Numbered from the stretch's first letter, positions 28,214-38,103 are shown. The stretch is 64,000 bases of DNA from PGYR01 sp041675005 (GCA_041675005.1 JBAYUQ010000014.1:1-64000); one strand, 5' to 3'. Numbers and translations: made by a program. Notes: generated by a model from the sequence alone, not told the origin.

Positions 28214-28245
28214 TTGAATTCTTTAATCGTTTTTCAATATATTTG
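28214..28245 (+). promoter_or_regulatory. Bacteroidota-type promoter for the second GT-C gene
   Basis: TTG (28214-28216) and TATATTTG (28238-28245) are 21 bases apart, and the -7 element lies 34 bases before the ATG at 28280. This spacing to the ATG is identical to that of the first copy. Confidence 0.6.
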
Positions 28246-28279
28246 TCATTACGCAATATACAATGAACCAATCTAAAGA

Positions 28280-30079
28280 ATGAAAAATAACAGAGTCATA
28301 TTATTATTAATCATCTTAGCCGCAATACTCGTACTATGTATTCGAGCATATTATTTTTATCCTTACTATGCCGATGACTCTTATATAACTCTACGCTATG
28401 CCCAACGGCTGATTGATGGTTATGGTTTAACTTGGAACAATGGTGTTCCTGTTGAGGGGTATTCAAACCTTTCTTGGACTCTTATTATGGCTGGACTAGG
28501 TTCGTTGGGAATGGATATGGAGTTGGCAACGCGGCTACTAGGTCTTGCTCTCTCCATCGCTATAATCGGACTTCTTGTGTATTATATAAAAACTAGATAT
28601 AATGGTGACCCACGAATAGTTGCTATTGTATTAGCTTTTTTTAGTATTTGCGGTATTGTTTCCGTCTGGTCTATCGCTGGATTGGAACAACCACTAGTTG
28701 CATTTCTAGCTTTACTCGCTATTATCAAGCTATTCGATTATCGTGATTATAAGAAGAATATTGACTTAATTTATTCCTCGTTGGCCCTTGGTCTACTTTG
28801 TATAACTCGTCCAGATGGTATAATGCTTAGTTTTATACTTGGGGCTTATCTCTTTATCATAAATAAATCCGATAATAAGAAGGCACTTACTCTAGTTGCC
28901 AAACTGGCTATTTTCCCTTTTATTTTCTATTTTGGTCAGCTCGCATTTCGTATTTACTATTACGGTGAGCTAGTTCCTAATACTGCCTTAGTCAAAGTAA
29001 CCCCTTCATATTACCATGCTTGGATAGGGTTGAGATACACTTTAAGATTCTTGAGAACAAATTCTTCATTAGTCATTATTACTTTTGGATTAGCCATTCT
29101 ACTCTATAAAAACAGACAGAAAAATCTATATTTACTTTCTACAATACTGCTTTTGTGGTTTGCCTACCTATCATTCATAGGGGGTGACATATTCGATGCT
29201 TTCAGACATCACTTCTATTCACTAGTGTTTATATTAGTATTATTAGCTGACGGTTTGAATAATTTTTTTAAAAGCGAGTATTATCAAAAATGGAATAAGG
29301 GGATATTATTAGGATTGTTAATAGTCCTATTTTCATATTTCGTATATCGTCAATTTACAGACTCGCGGTATATTATTGTCAAGAATTTGAACATTGCATA
29401 TCATCATTTGACCTTGGCGAAAGAGCTAAAAGCTACTTTTTCGGAGGAGCAACCGCTTGTGGCTCTCGACGCAGCTGGGGTCGTACCCTATACTACCAAA
29501 TTCCCTGCCTTAGATATGCTTGGACTGAATGATTATCACATAGCAAGGAACAAACCAAAGACTATGGGCAAAGGGTTCATAGGACACGAACTTGGTGACC
29601 CCGAATATACTTTGGATCAGAATCCAGATATTATACAGATGGATTACGGAGTTAGAGTACCCGTTCGATATATCGATTCTATGCTCTATATTAATAAAAG
29701 ATTCCAAGATAATTACAGAGATATCAATGTATTTGCGAAATCTGATAATGAATATGATTACGAAGGTGTGCTCTGGTTCAATCTATACAGCACTAAAGTT
29801 GGAATAAAATATACTAACGAATGTGTTATAATCCCTGCATACTTCCTGAATAATGATACAACAGTTTATTCAGAATTCAAGAAAGGTGAACTTCTCTTAC
29901 CAATAAAGCCAAATCAGCAATTCGAGTTAATATTACCTTTCCTAATGCATTCGGACACTGTATATTCTAACCCTGCTGGGGTCCAGATACGATACACTAC
30001 AGAAGGAAAGAATACTATAATAACAGCCAAAAATACTGCTAACAAAACAAGGGATTTGAAAGAGGTGATAGTTAAATAG
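28280..30079 (+). CDS. GT-C type membrane glycosyltransferase (AftB/GT39-like), copy 2
   Basis: A 599-residue paralogue of the preceding gene, similar from end to end, with the same acidic pair (D32-D33 in YADDSYITLRYAQR), EGYSNLSWT, ITRPDG and FRHHFYS motifs and the same C-terminal domain ending in DLKEVIVK. Identity is highest in the C-terminal 200 residues and lower in the membrane helices between about 280 and 400. The two products may transfer sugars to different acceptors, or the pair may be a recent duplication. The promoter region is duplicated too. Confidence 0.78.
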   Translation: MKNNRVILLLIILAAILVLCIRAYYFYPYYADDSYITLRYAQRLIDGYGLTWNNGVPVEGYSNLSWTLIMAGLGSLGMDMELATRLLGLALSIAIIGLLVYYIKTRYNGDPRIVAIVLAFFSICGIVSVWSIAGLEQPLVAFLALLAIIKLFDYRDYKKNIDLIYSSLALGLLCITRPDGIMLSFILGAYLFIINKSDNKKALTLVAKLAIFPFIFYFGQLAFRIYYYGELVPNTALVKVTPSYYHAWIGLRYTLRFLRTNSSLVIITFGLAILLYKNRQKNLYLLSTILLLWFAYLSFIGGDIFDAFRHHFYSLVFILVLLADGLNNFFKSEYYQKWNKGILLGLLIVLFSYFVYRQFTDSRYIIVKNLNIAYHHLTLAKELKATFSEEQPLVALDAAGVVPYTTKFPALDMLGLNDYHIARNKPKTMGKGFIGHELGDPEYTLDQNPDIIQMDYGVRVPVRYIDSMLYINKRFQDNYRDINVFAKSDNEYDYEGVLWFNLYSTKVGIKYTNECVIIPAYFLNNDTTVYSEFKKGELLLPIKPNQQFELILPFLMHSDTVYSNPAGVQIRYTTEGKNTIITAKNTANKTRDLKEVIVK

Positions 30080-30140
30080 AGAGAACCATATTGAGATTTA
30101 GTAAAGATTTGCCCAATATCTTATTCGCTTTAATACTTTT

Positions 30141-30719
30141 TTAATCTTTATCTTTCGAGCCGCTCACAATTCTCGAAATGATTCCTTTTTGATCTGTAAA
30201 CTCTGCAATAAGAACACCTGCTAAATGGATAACTATATATGCTACAAGGTAGTAAATACCCAATGTGTGGATTGATTCCATCGATTCTTTGAGTTCTTTA
30301 GGTCCTAACACTATTATGAGTCCTGTAATCAAGGAAACAGCAACACAAACATAAAAAATAATATATACCCATTTTTGTAATTTCTCTTTTGTAGATAAAC
30401 CACTACTAAAAGGGTTTTGTATTTTCATATTCCCAAATACTGGAAGTATAAATCTGATACTAAATAATCCAACTAATAAATACCCAATGTAAATATGCCA
30501 ATCCCACATCGGTTGTCTTATCTTCTTTGCTAAGGCAATGAGCTGCTCTTGTGATAAAACCTGATCTGTAGAGCTAAGATAATCTTGTATGATTGCCGCT
30601 ACATTATACTTGTTCATCCACGTTAATCGTAAGAATATCGTGAACAACAACAATAGAAATGAGATAGAAATAGCCCAGTGCATTACTCTATATACTTTTG
30701 AATATTTTACCTTTTCCAT
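30141..30719 (-). CDS. Cytochrome b561-type diheme membrane protein
   Basis: A 192-residue protein with four to five hydrophobic helices. Candidate heme-ligand histidines lie at membrane positions H14 (RVMHWA), H75 (WDWHIYIGY), H151 and H165 (YIVIHLAG), the pattern of the bacterial cytochrome b561/Ni-hydrogenase b-subunit superfamily. It would pass electrons between the quinone pool and a periplasmic or soluble partner. No hydrogenase or cytochrome c partner is adjacent. The segment between the first two helices (40-70) is longer and more polar than in simple b561 proteins. Confidence 0.82.
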   Translation of the reverse strand: MEKVKYSKVYRVMHWAISISFLLLLFTIFLRLTWMNKYNVAAIIQDYLSSTDQVLSQEQLIALAKKIRQPMWDWHIYIGYLLVGLFSIRFILPVFGNMKIQNPFSSGLSTKEKLQKWVYIIFYVCVAVSLITGLIIVLGPKELKESMESIHTLGIYYLVAYIVIHLAGVLIAEFTDQKGIISRIVSGSKDKD

Positions 30720-30788
30720 TATGTTAACTACTTATATGAGATTATAATATACCAATATACGAACTTTTGAAATTTTTACCAACAATAA

Positions 30789-30947
30789 CATCATATTTAT
30801 AAAACTAAAAATCACTCGGCAGCAGTAAATTTGGTCAAGAAATACGCAGCTAAATATGTATTCGAATGTGCAAGAATGTACCTCGGTACACCTCCAAAAG
30901 TTGACACCAATAAAATCTACGGTATTACAACTTTTGAGTTGGGGTAG
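30789..30947 (+). pseudogene. Possible gene remnant
   Basis: The frame is open from just after a TAA at 30786-30788 to the TAG at 30945-30947. From about 30811 it reads like real protein (VKKYAAKYVFECARMYLG then TPPKVDTNKIYGITTFELG), but there is no start codon before that part. It may be the 3' end of a decayed gene. No family was recognised, and chance is possible. Confidence 0.25.
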
Positions 30948-30982
30948 GAAAAGTAAAAAGAGTCATAGCTAAAAATATTTAT

Positions 30983-31060
30983 AAATTCCCCTTTTTCAGC
31001 AAAACGAAGTTTTGCAAAAGAGGGGTGGCAGTCACGCAAAGCGTGGCTGACGGGGTGTTT
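30983..31060. repeat. Partial copy of the MITE-like repeat (left end only), copy E
   Basis: Only the left terminal block of the element is present (AAATTCCCCTTTTTC.. GAGGGGTGGCAG..CTGACGGGGTGTTT). It contains two hairpins, one around AAAACG..TTTTG and one around CACGC..GCGTG. The conserved interior and right end are missing. Confidence 0.6.
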
Positions 31061-31177
31061 AAAAGAGTTGACAACACTTCTGATTAATCCTATTATAACT
31101 GTTAGAAGACAAAGTAATGTAAATAAATTTTGACAAAATTACTTTTTAGACATCCTCGGTATATGCAAATCAAGACT

Positions 31178-31253
31178 ATATTACCCCTACGGGGCAAATA
31201 ATTTTTTATATAATCAATTTGCTACAGGTATATTGCCCCGCTGGGGCATATAT
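31178..31253. repeat. Two related short palindromes (CCCC-N3-GGGG) in the intergenic region
   Basis: Two hairpins with similar flanks lie 50 bases apart: TATATTACCCCTACGGGG (4-base arms at 31184-31187 and 31191-31194) and TATATTGCCCCGCTGGGGC (5-base arms at 31235-31239 and 31243-31247). Apart from these, the partial repeat and the possible remnant, the 678-base gap between 30720 and 31397 shows no gene. Confidence 0.5.
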
Positions 31254-31339
31254 CATACAACTTAGACACATCAATATATTTAGTTACTAAGTTGGACAGA
31301 ACACTTCTAACGATTACATCATAATTTTTCAAATACAAC

Positions 31340-31372
31340 AAAAAAAATGGCCGCCCCTTCGGACAGCCATTT
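31340..31372 (-). terminator. Intrinsic terminator of the CotH/lamin-tail gene
   Basis: On the minus strand AAATGGC..GCCATTT encloses a GC-rich inner stem (TGTCC GAAG GGGCG-type) and is followed by a run of eight Ts. It lies 26 bases after the stop codon at 31398. Confidence 0.8.
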
Positions 31373-31397
31373 GTATTAAATTCACTCTTATAATTGA

Positions 31398-34300
31398 TTA
31401 CTCTTTCACGAATCGCTTATAAATATTATCATTTATTTTGATAAAGTAAGTACCTGTTTGTAGGTAATCTATGTTAATACTTTGTTCCATTTGTGGAGCT
31501 AGATTATTATTAGACAATATAGCTTTTCCATTCAGATCAAGAATCAATATCGAATTAATTCCTTTGTCATAGATTATGTTCAACTCATCTTTCGCTGGGT
31601 TGGGATAGATGTTGAAGTTGAACCCAATTCCAAAATCATTGACACCAGATATAGCACTTACATTCTCCAATGCAGGAGTTGGAGTCATTACTCTAAAATC
31701 TCCAGTACCATTAGGGTATCTACCGTAAGATATATCAGTTTCTTGTGCACCAAAGTTAACTGAATCGATGATTGACAATTCAGCGTTAGTTAAATATAAA
31801 GACTCGCCACTTGCAGATAATTTTAAATCTCCATGATATCCTTCTTGCTCCATTTCTTTGTCTGCCCAAACTATTATGTATTCGTTTGGTTGAATAACAG
31901 TACCAGCAGGGAATGCAAACAAAGTGAAGTCTGTTATATCATCTGATAGCGTATAGCCTGCCAAATCAACAGCAACACTTCCTTTGTTGTATATTTCTAT
32001 CCAATCGTCATAACCACCATCTTGGTCTGTGTTTATTGTAGTATTAGAAGCTAATAGTTCATTGATTACGATTTCACTTGCTGCAGTTGCTATTGTATTC
32101 ATAGCGCCCGGAGTAGGAGTCATAATGCGGAAATCTCCAGTACCATTAGGGTATCTACCATAAGATATATCAGCTTCTTGTTCACCAAAACTTACTGAAT
32201 CTATTATTGTTAATTCTGCATTTGTTAAATAAAAAGACTCACCACTTGCAGACAATTTAAGGTCAGCATGATATCCGTCTTGTTCCATTTCTTTGTCTGC
32301 CCAAACTATTATGTATTCGTTTGGTTGAATAACAGTACCAGCAGGGAATGCAAACAATGTGAAGTCTGTTATATCATCAGTCAAAGTAAAGCCCTCTAGG
32401 TCAACGGCTACTGCGCCTTTGTTGTATATTTCTATCCAGTCATCTTTACCACCATCTTGGTCAACATTAGTAGTTTCGTTTGATGCTAAAAATTCATTGA
32501 TTACAATTTCAACAGGTACCGTTTCAATTGAATTCATTGCACCTGGAGTTGGAGTCATTGTTCTAAACTCTCCAGTACCATTAGGGTATCTACCGTAAGA
32601 TATGTCAGTTTCCTGAGCACCAAAGCTAACCGAATCTATGATTGACAATTCAGCATTAGTAAGGTAAATAGATTCACCACTAGCTGATAATTTAAGATCA
32701 GCATGGTATCCTTCTTGCTCCATTTCTTTATCTGCCCATACTATTATGTACCCATTCGGTTGAATAGTAGTACCCGCTGGGAATGCGAATAAAGAAAAGT
32801 CTGTTTTATCATCTGTAAGTCTGTAACCTTCTAGGTTAATAGCTACAGTTCCTTTGTTATATAATTCAATCCAGTCATCATAAGTACCATCTTGGTCAAC
32901 ATTAGTAGTTTCGTTTGATGCTAAGAATTCATTTATTACTAACTCACTAACTGCTGTTTCTATTATATTTGCTGCACCTGGAGTAGGAGACATAGCTCTA
33001 AAGTCTCCTGTACCATTAGGATATCTACCATAAGAAACATCCGTTACTTGAGTACCAAAGCTTACAGAATCAATTATTGACAAAGTAGCATTAGTTAGGT
33101 ATATAGTCTCACCACTAGCTGACAATTTGAGGTTAGCATGATATCCTTCTTGTTCCATTTCTTTGTCAGCCCATACTATTATATACTCATTCGGTTGGAT
33201 AACTGTACCAGCTGGGAATGCGAACAATGTAAAGTCTGTTATATCATCTGTAAGAGTATAACCTTCTAAGTTAATAGCCTCATTACCTTTGTTATATAAT
33301 TCTACCCAATCGTCATATCCGCCATCTTGGTCTGTGTTTGTCGCATCGTTTGAAGCAAGGAATTCATTGATAACTATATTTCCCTCAGCTGTCTCTACTG
33401 TAGAAACTAAAGAGTAAAACTCATGTTCTGCATTAGTAGGAGAGAATTTACCAATTGTACTATTCTCAGCGTATATATAGTATTCCATAATCGCAGAAGA
33501 CATAGTAACTTCAGCACCATAAACATCATCATTTGCTAGGCCATCATTATGTTTACCATCATCATACATTGCGATTTTGTTGAATGGAGCTCTGATTTGA
33601 GTTCTATATCTTAAAAAGACATCATCTTCATTTACAACTTTAGCAGTAATAAATAATTTCTCACCTACTTTTGGTAGATTAGTCGAAGAATTAACATTAG
33701 TAATTGTAGGTTCAGTAGTAGAAAAATCACTTAGTCCCATAAGGTATGAGTATCTTCCATTCATCAAAGTAGTGATACCAGGAGTAGAACTACCCGGACC
33801 AGGGCCACCACCAGAAATATCAGCAGTCAAATTTGATATAAAGTTGTTATAAGTGTAGAATTTATTTTGGTCTGCTTGCACATGCGAATCAATGATTTTT
33901 TGCATTGCTAAACCATCAGTATAGTAAGGTCCATTATTAGTAAAATTCTCTGTTAAGAAAGTTTTGCAATGAGCTAGATACATTTTTTTATAAGTAGGTA
34001 TGCTTAATAATTGGCTTATCAAAGGATAAGACGCTTCTGAAGAGTGTAGCAAATGGTCTAATCGTTGCTTTGAAGCTGTGTTAGTCAGATTGCTAGAACC
34101 AGACATAGAAAACGTACCAAATGACTCGTTCAAATCCCATACAACTGGTAAGAATCTACCATTATCGTCTCTGTATAAGTAATAATTTTGTGAGAAACCG
34201 CCAATATAACTATCTAGGTTAACTAGCATATTGTCGAAAGCTAGCATCCAAAGAGCTCTATCTACATCAAGGATTTTCTCAATATCAGCAACGTTATTTT

Positions 34301-34976
34301 TCAAAGTATCACATAGATCAATTAGCTCATCCCATCCAGTATCAGATTTCAATTCGTATGCACTGTAATATTGCGAACTGTCGTCACCTTTATAAACCAA
34401 ATTAGGAAGACTTGCTGTTCCTGGACCTGCTCCATCAGTAGGATTACATTTCACAAAAGTGTTCGATTTAGAACCAAATCTATCATCTACAAACTTCTTA
34501 GAAACGGCTTCTGAGTTCGAGTATAAACCAATTAGCTTATCGTTAACATATACATTAGCGAAGTTAGAAAGAGGAGCATCCATATAATTTCTTAATACTT
34601 TGTAACTAAGAACTTCTCTTATGAATGAAGGGTCTTTAGCTGCATTACTCAGCTTTATATCAGTATAATTCTCGTATTTCTGATCTTTGTAAGTATCTAG
34701 TTCTATATGAAACGGATTCTTGGTTTGTCTAGCATCATAAGTACTATTACCTTTGTATTTGACTCCGACACTATCGAAGAACACACCATTTATTGTTACA
34801 CTTTGAGCCATTATATAGTTCTCATCGCCTGCTTTCTCTGCGTCTAGTAGGGCATCCCAATTGCTCTCCGCGAAGACTATTTTAATCGTTTGCACTTCAT
34901 CTAAATTATAAAAATCTTGTGCCATTATTAGGCTAGATGTTATTAGAAAAGTGAGTATAGTAAATATTTTTTTCAT
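31398..34976 (-). CDS. T9SS-exported CotH protein with four lamin-tail domains
   Basis: A 1192-residue secreted protein with a signal peptide (1-19, ending IMAQ), a CotH domain (about 25-400; CotH proteins of spores are protein kinases, but the kinase residues are not clear here), and a short Ig-like segment (about 425-530). Four lamin-tail (LTD) units follow, each exactly 145 residues, starting near 535, 680, 825 and 970. Each has the INEFLASN, DWIELYNKG, AFPAGT.IQPNEYIIVWADK and YGRYPNGTG motifs. A T9SS C-terminal sorting domain with YPNP closes the protein (about 1117-1192). It should be exported by the type IX system and held on or released from the cell surface. A terminator follows the gene. 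Confidence 0.88.
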   Translation of the reverse strand: MKKIFTILTFLITSSLIMAQDFYNLDEVQTIKIVFAESNWDALLDAEKAGDENYIMAQSVTINGVFFDSVGVKYKGNSTYDARQTKNPFHIELDTYKDQKYENYTDIKLSNAAKDPSFIREVLSYKVLRNYMDAPLSNFANVYVNDKLIGLYSNSEAVSKKFVDDRFGSKSNTFVKCNPTDGAGPGTASLPNLVYKGDDSSQYYSAYELKSDTGWDELIDLCDTLKNNVADIEKILDVDRALWMLAFDNMLVNLDSYIGGFSQNYYLYRDDNGRFLPVVWDLNESFGTFSMSGSSNLTNTASKQRLDHLLHSSEASYPLISQLLSIPTYKKMYLAHCKTFLTENFTNNGPYYTDGLAMQKIIDSHVQADQNKFYTYNNFISNLTADISGGGPGPGSSTPGITTLMNGRYSYLMGLSDFSTTEPTITNVNSSTNLPKVGEKLFITAKVVNEDDVFLRYRTQIRAPFNKIAMYDDGKHNDGLANDDVYGAEVTMSSAIMEYYIYAENSTIGKFSPTNAEHEFYSLVSTVETAEGNIVINEFLASNDATNTDQDGGYDDWVELYNKGNEAINLEGYTLTDDITDFTLFAFPAGTVIQPNEYIIVWADKEMEQEGYHANLKLSASGETIYLTNATLSIIDSVSFGTQVTDVSYGRYPNGTGDFRAMSPTPGAANIIETAVSELVINEFLASNETTNVDQDGTYDDWIELYNKGTVAINLEGYRLTDDKTDFSLFAFPAGTTIQPNGYIIVWADKEMEQEGYHADLKLSASGESIYLTNAELSIIDSVSFGAQETDISYGRYPNGTGEFRTMTPTPGAMNSIETVPVEIVINEFLASNETTNVDQDGGKDDWIEIYNKGAVAVDLEGFTLTDDITDFTLFAFPAGTVIQPNEYIIVWADKEMEQDGYHADLKLSASGESFYLTNAELTIIDSVSFGEQEADISYGRYPNGTGDFRIMTPTPGAMNTIATAASEIVINELLASNTTINTDQDGGYDDWIEIYNKGSVAVDLAGYTLSDDITDFTLFAFPAGTVIQPNEYIIVWADKEMEQEGYHGDLKLSASGESLYLTNAELSIIDSVNFGAQETDISYGRYPNGTGDFRVMTPTPALENVSAISGVNDFGIGFNFNIYPNPAKDELNIIYDKGINSILILDLNGKAILSNNNLAPQMEQSINIDYLQTGTYFIKINDNIYKRFVKE
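31626..33366 (-). repeat. Tandem 435-bp coding repeat (four lamin-tail units)
   Basis: The same landmark (start of the INEF motif) recurs at plus-strand positions near 32061, 32496, 32931 and 33366, spaced exactly 435 bases each time. The four units are very similar at DNA level, with long identical runs in the part encoding the FPAGT..VWADKEME segment. This is a substrate for unequal crossing-over and copy-number change. Confidence 0.8.
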
Positions 34977-35062
34977 TGCTTTAAACGCCTTTTATTTATG
35001 TTATTTATTGTTATTATGTCTATTAGACAAACAAAAGTGAATAATCCTTCGGTTTTATTTTA

Positions 35063-35070
35063 TATTTTTG
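35063..35070 (+). promoter_or_regulatory. -7 promoter element TATTTTTG for the DUF1801 gene
   Basis: This matches TAnnTTTG and lies 25 bases before the GTG start at 35096. An AAAGGA ribosome-binding sequence follows at 35082-35087. Confidence 0.4.
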
Positions 35071-35095
35071 AAATTAATAAGAAAGGAATTTTAAA

Positions 35096-35452
35096 GTGAG
35101 TGAGATTAATACAATATCAGAGTATATAGCTACATTTGAACCAGAGATTCAATCTTTGCTCAACCAGATGAGAAAGACAATAGGCGAGGCAGCACCAGAA
35201 GCAGAGGAATGCATTAGCTATGCGATACCAACATTCAAACTTCATGGGAATCTGGTACACTTTGCTGTTGCTAAAAGTCATATTGGGTTCTACCCAGCCC
35301 CATCTGCTATTCTACATTTTGCAGAAGAACTAGCTGGCTTTAAATCTGCCAAGGGCTCAGTGCAGTTCCCCTATTCCAAGCCACTGCCACTAGAACTAAT
35401 AACGAAAATAGTCAAGTTCAGAGTACAAGAAAACCTAGCTAAGAAGAAGTAG
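35096..35452 (+). CDS. DUF1801 (YdhG-like, SufE-fold) small protein
   Basis: A 118-residue cytoplasmic protein. The GTG start is chosen because AAAGGA lies eight bases before it and no upstream ATG is in frame. It shows the DUF1801/YdhG pattern: an initial helix with ISEYIATFEPEIQSLLNQMR, the AEECISYAIPTFK core, HIGFYPAPSAI and a C-terminal helix (ITKIVKFRVQEN). Members include FbFra-type iron chaperones in Bacillus, but most have no known role. It lies between two T9SS cargo genes that are read in the opposite direction and converges with the lectin gene. Confidence 0.8.
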   Translation: MSEINTISEYIATFEPEIQSLLNQMRKTIGEAAPEAEECISYAIPTFKLHGNLVHFAVAKSHIGFYPAPSAILHFAEELAGFKSAKGSVQFPYSKPLPLELITKIVKFRVQENLAKKK

Positions 35453-35458
35453 TAACAA

Positions 35459-37918
35459 CTATCTCTTCACAACCTTGGAAGTATAAATATTATTTTTGCC
35501 CTCAATAACCGAGATATTGTAAACACCGCTGAGTAAAGTCGAAAGGTTCAGCTCTATTTTACTTGATGTAGCATAAGTATTTCTACTATAGACTTCTCTT
35601 CCTAGATAATCAGTTATTACTATTTTTAGTTCTTCGCTTGTAGCAACTGGCAAATCTATGCTTAGCATATCCTCCATCGGATTCGGATAAACTGAGATTT
35701 CACTTGACTTCTCACTAAGTACACTGTTTATAACTTGCGGCTCTCTCAGAGTACACAAATCCCAATGAGTGATGTCGTGGTACTCAGCAGCTATTCCAGT
35801 CGAAGAGGTAATCCCTACATATCCATTGCTACCTTTATCCAATGTAATATAGTGTTCTAATGGAAAATCAGCAAGTTGTACAATTAGTTTAGTCGGTTTA
35901 TCGCTTTCGTTTAGATATATTTTTAAGTTATGATTTTGATATTCCACTCTACAAGTATAATTCTGAGTTGAATCAGATAGAATAGTAATAATGTCCTTAT
36001 TCATATAAACAGTTGTTTCATCTGTATGCTTAGTTTTGAGTACACCCTTTCTATCGGGAATTTGTACAGCCAAGTGATTACCATTTGGATCATTATACTC
36101 ATCATTACCCCATAGGTCTATCTCAATCGCAATAGCATTGTTAATACCATTATAACCGATTCCACCACCGTCACCACTGAATTCAGTCGGCAATCCACCT
36201 GCTATAATAAAAGCAATACCATCTGCACCAGGTAATGAACTATCTGCCAATAAGCCAGTTGGTGCAAAGCTTCGTTCTAATGCTCTTTCTGTACCAGCGC
36301 TAAACAAAAAAGAGAATTCTGATTGGAACCCACCTGCAAGATTTACTTTCTCATTGTAGAACATATATCCCAAATCAAATTTATATAGACTTGTAAGTCT
36401 GAAAATATCCTCTTCAAAAGGAGGTTTATTTGTGTGCAGATTAATATTACTAAACCCAACTTCGGAATTGAACTCCTCTTTACAAAAATCGCTAATCCCA
36501 AACACTGAGATGAATCCATCAACCTCACCAATGTAAGTAGGGAATTGAGCATCATCAGTCGTTGGGAAGTCTGAAGATAGAGTATACCCAACTACTATGA
36601 GTTTATCTTCTGTAAATATTATATCTCTACCTGTATCTGTATCACTTCCACCCAAATATGAACTGTATCTTATACTACCATTATCTTTGAAAACCGCAAT
36701 CGTAGCATCCACACTCCCTTTGAGTTTTGATTGAAAAGCAATATTCGAAATGGGTATATCCTTGCTTCTTGTGTATCCAGATATAACTATGTCCCCAGTT
36801 TTATTTATGCTTAAACCACCACCCTTATTATTAATACCACTCTCGGAGTCGGTTTGACTTCCACCATAGAAAGTCCCCCAAAGCATTTCACCTTCCTCAT
36901 TAATATTTGCAATATAAGAAGAGTAATCTCCAGGATTTATTTTTTGATTTTTATTAAAAGGGGTCATAATTTCAGGACTATTAGTAAAAGACCTGAATAC
37001 AAACCCACCTTCAATATCTTCAGTTATATGCTCTCCAAAATCACTACCAGTTCCACCGAAATAGCTAGACCATACCTTCTTACCGCTCATATCGAGATAA
37101 GTTACGAATGTATCATATCCACTACCTATTTTATTTAGGAAAAGTGCATTTCCAACAATTGGGAAATCACTACTAGAAGTGTAACCTGTTATGGCAATCA
37201 AATTAGACTTTTTATTAAAAGCAATATCCATCGCAAAATCATCGCCATTTCCTGCTAAATACGAAGAGTAAATTATTTTACCATTTTTATCAAATTTCGC
37301 AATATATGAATCTATTCCATTAAGTGAAGAGTATTGCTCAGCATCTTTAGTTACTGGAAAATCATCATAGTATGTTCTTCCCGTAAACCATATATTCTCC
37401 TCTTCATCAATTACTATATCGTCTGCCACATCATAACTACTACTCCCTATAAAACTAGAGTAGAGCAATTCTCCGTCCAATGAGAATTTCATAAAAGCGC
37501 CATCATAATCAGACTTAAGATTTTTTTGAAAAGCATCGTTAGTGACAGGAAAATTATAACTCCTTGTATCAGCTACAATCCACAGGTAATCTTTATTACA
37601 TTTTATATTCTTGGGATATTCAGTATCGTTTCCGCCTATAAAAGTTGACCAGACTAATTTCATTTCACTTGTATATTTCATAAGGATAAGATCGTTACCG
37701 CCACCATTGTAGTTCTTCTGATAAGCACTGTCAGTTATCGGGAAATCTGAACTATTAGTATGTCCATAAATATAAATATTTCCATATTGGTCTGTTGCTA
37801 TACACTCCATCACATCAACATTAGACCCACCAATAAAGGTAGAATATAGAAGATTTTTCTCTTGAGAGTAAACATTGAATGTCAGTGTAAATAGTAAAAT
37901 GGTAATTAAGTGTTTCAT
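35459..37918 (-). CDS. T9SS-exported SBBP beta-propeller and legume-lectin-like protein
   Basis: The open frame begins at 38002, but the ATG at 37918 opens a clean signal peptide (MKHLITILLFTLTFNVYSQ) and is preferred, giving 819 residues. Residues 20-500 contain repeated SBBP-type propeller units (YSTFIGGSNVDV; YSSYLAGNGDDFA; SSDFPI.. repeats). Residues 530-720 form an L-type (legume) lectin-like domain with GADGIAFIIAG and GGGIGYNGINNAIAIEID..GNDEYNDPNGNH, including the Asp/Asn carbohydrate and metal site. The last 75 residues are a T9SS sorting domain (VYPNPMEDML). It should be a secreted or surface glycan-binding protein, perhaps for adhesion or polysaccharide capture. Confidence 0.85.
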   Translation of the reverse strand: MKHLITILLFTLTFNVYSQEKNLLYSTFIGGSNVDVMECIATDQYGNIYIYGHTNSSDFPITDSAYQKNYNGGGNDLILMKYTSEMKLVWSTFIGGNDTEYPKNIKCNKDYLWIVADTRSYNFPVTNDAFQKNLKSDYDGAFMKFSLDGELLYSSFIGSSSYDVADDIVIDEEENIWFTGRTYYDDFPVTKDAEQYSSLNGIDSYIAKFDKNGKIIYSSYLAGNGDDFAMDIAFNKKSNLIAITGYTSSSDFPIVGNALFLNKIGSGYDTFVTYLDMSGKKVWSSYFGGTGSDFGEHITEDIEGGFVFRSFTNSPEIMTPFNKNQKINPGDYSSYIANINEEGEMLWGTFYGGSQTDSESGINNKGGGLSINKTGDIVISGYTRSKDIPISNIAFQSKLKGSVDATIAVFKDNGSIRYSSYLGGSDTDTGRDIIFTEDKLIVVGYTLSSDFPTTDDAQFPTYIGEVDGFISVFGISDFCKEEFNSEVGFSNINLHTNKPPFEEDIFRLTSLYKFDLGYMFYNEKVNLAGGFQSEFSFLFSAGTERALERSFAPTGLLADSSLPGADGIAFIIAGGLPTEFSGDGGGIGYNGINNAIAIEIDLWGNDEYNDPNGNHLAVQIPDRKGVLKTKHTDETTVYMNKDIITILSDSTQNYTCRVEYQNHNLKIYLNESDKPTKLIVQLADFPLEHYITLDKGSNGYVGITSSTGIAAEYHDITHWDLCTLREPQVINSVLSEKSSEISVYPNPMEDMLSIDLPVATSEELKIVITDYLGREVYSRNTYATSSKIELNLSTLLSGVYNISVIEGKNNIYTSKVVKR

Positions 37919-38103
37919 AACGGACTTCTTTATTTTCTTATTTTGCAAAATAGAAAAAAGCAACCTCATTTCATAATATTTTCTATCTCTCTTCACTACC
38001 ATTCCAATTCTATTTCAGAATACTTTCATTTCTGTTTTAATGCAGACCCTCGTCTGACCCATTACTTTCGCTTTTGATATTATTTCATAACAATATAAAT
38101 AGC

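Noticed and set aside
31143..31260. The paired CCCC/GGGG palindromes as terminators
   Set aside because: Stems are only 4-5 bases, have no T-run and lie far from gene ends; kept only as a repeat.
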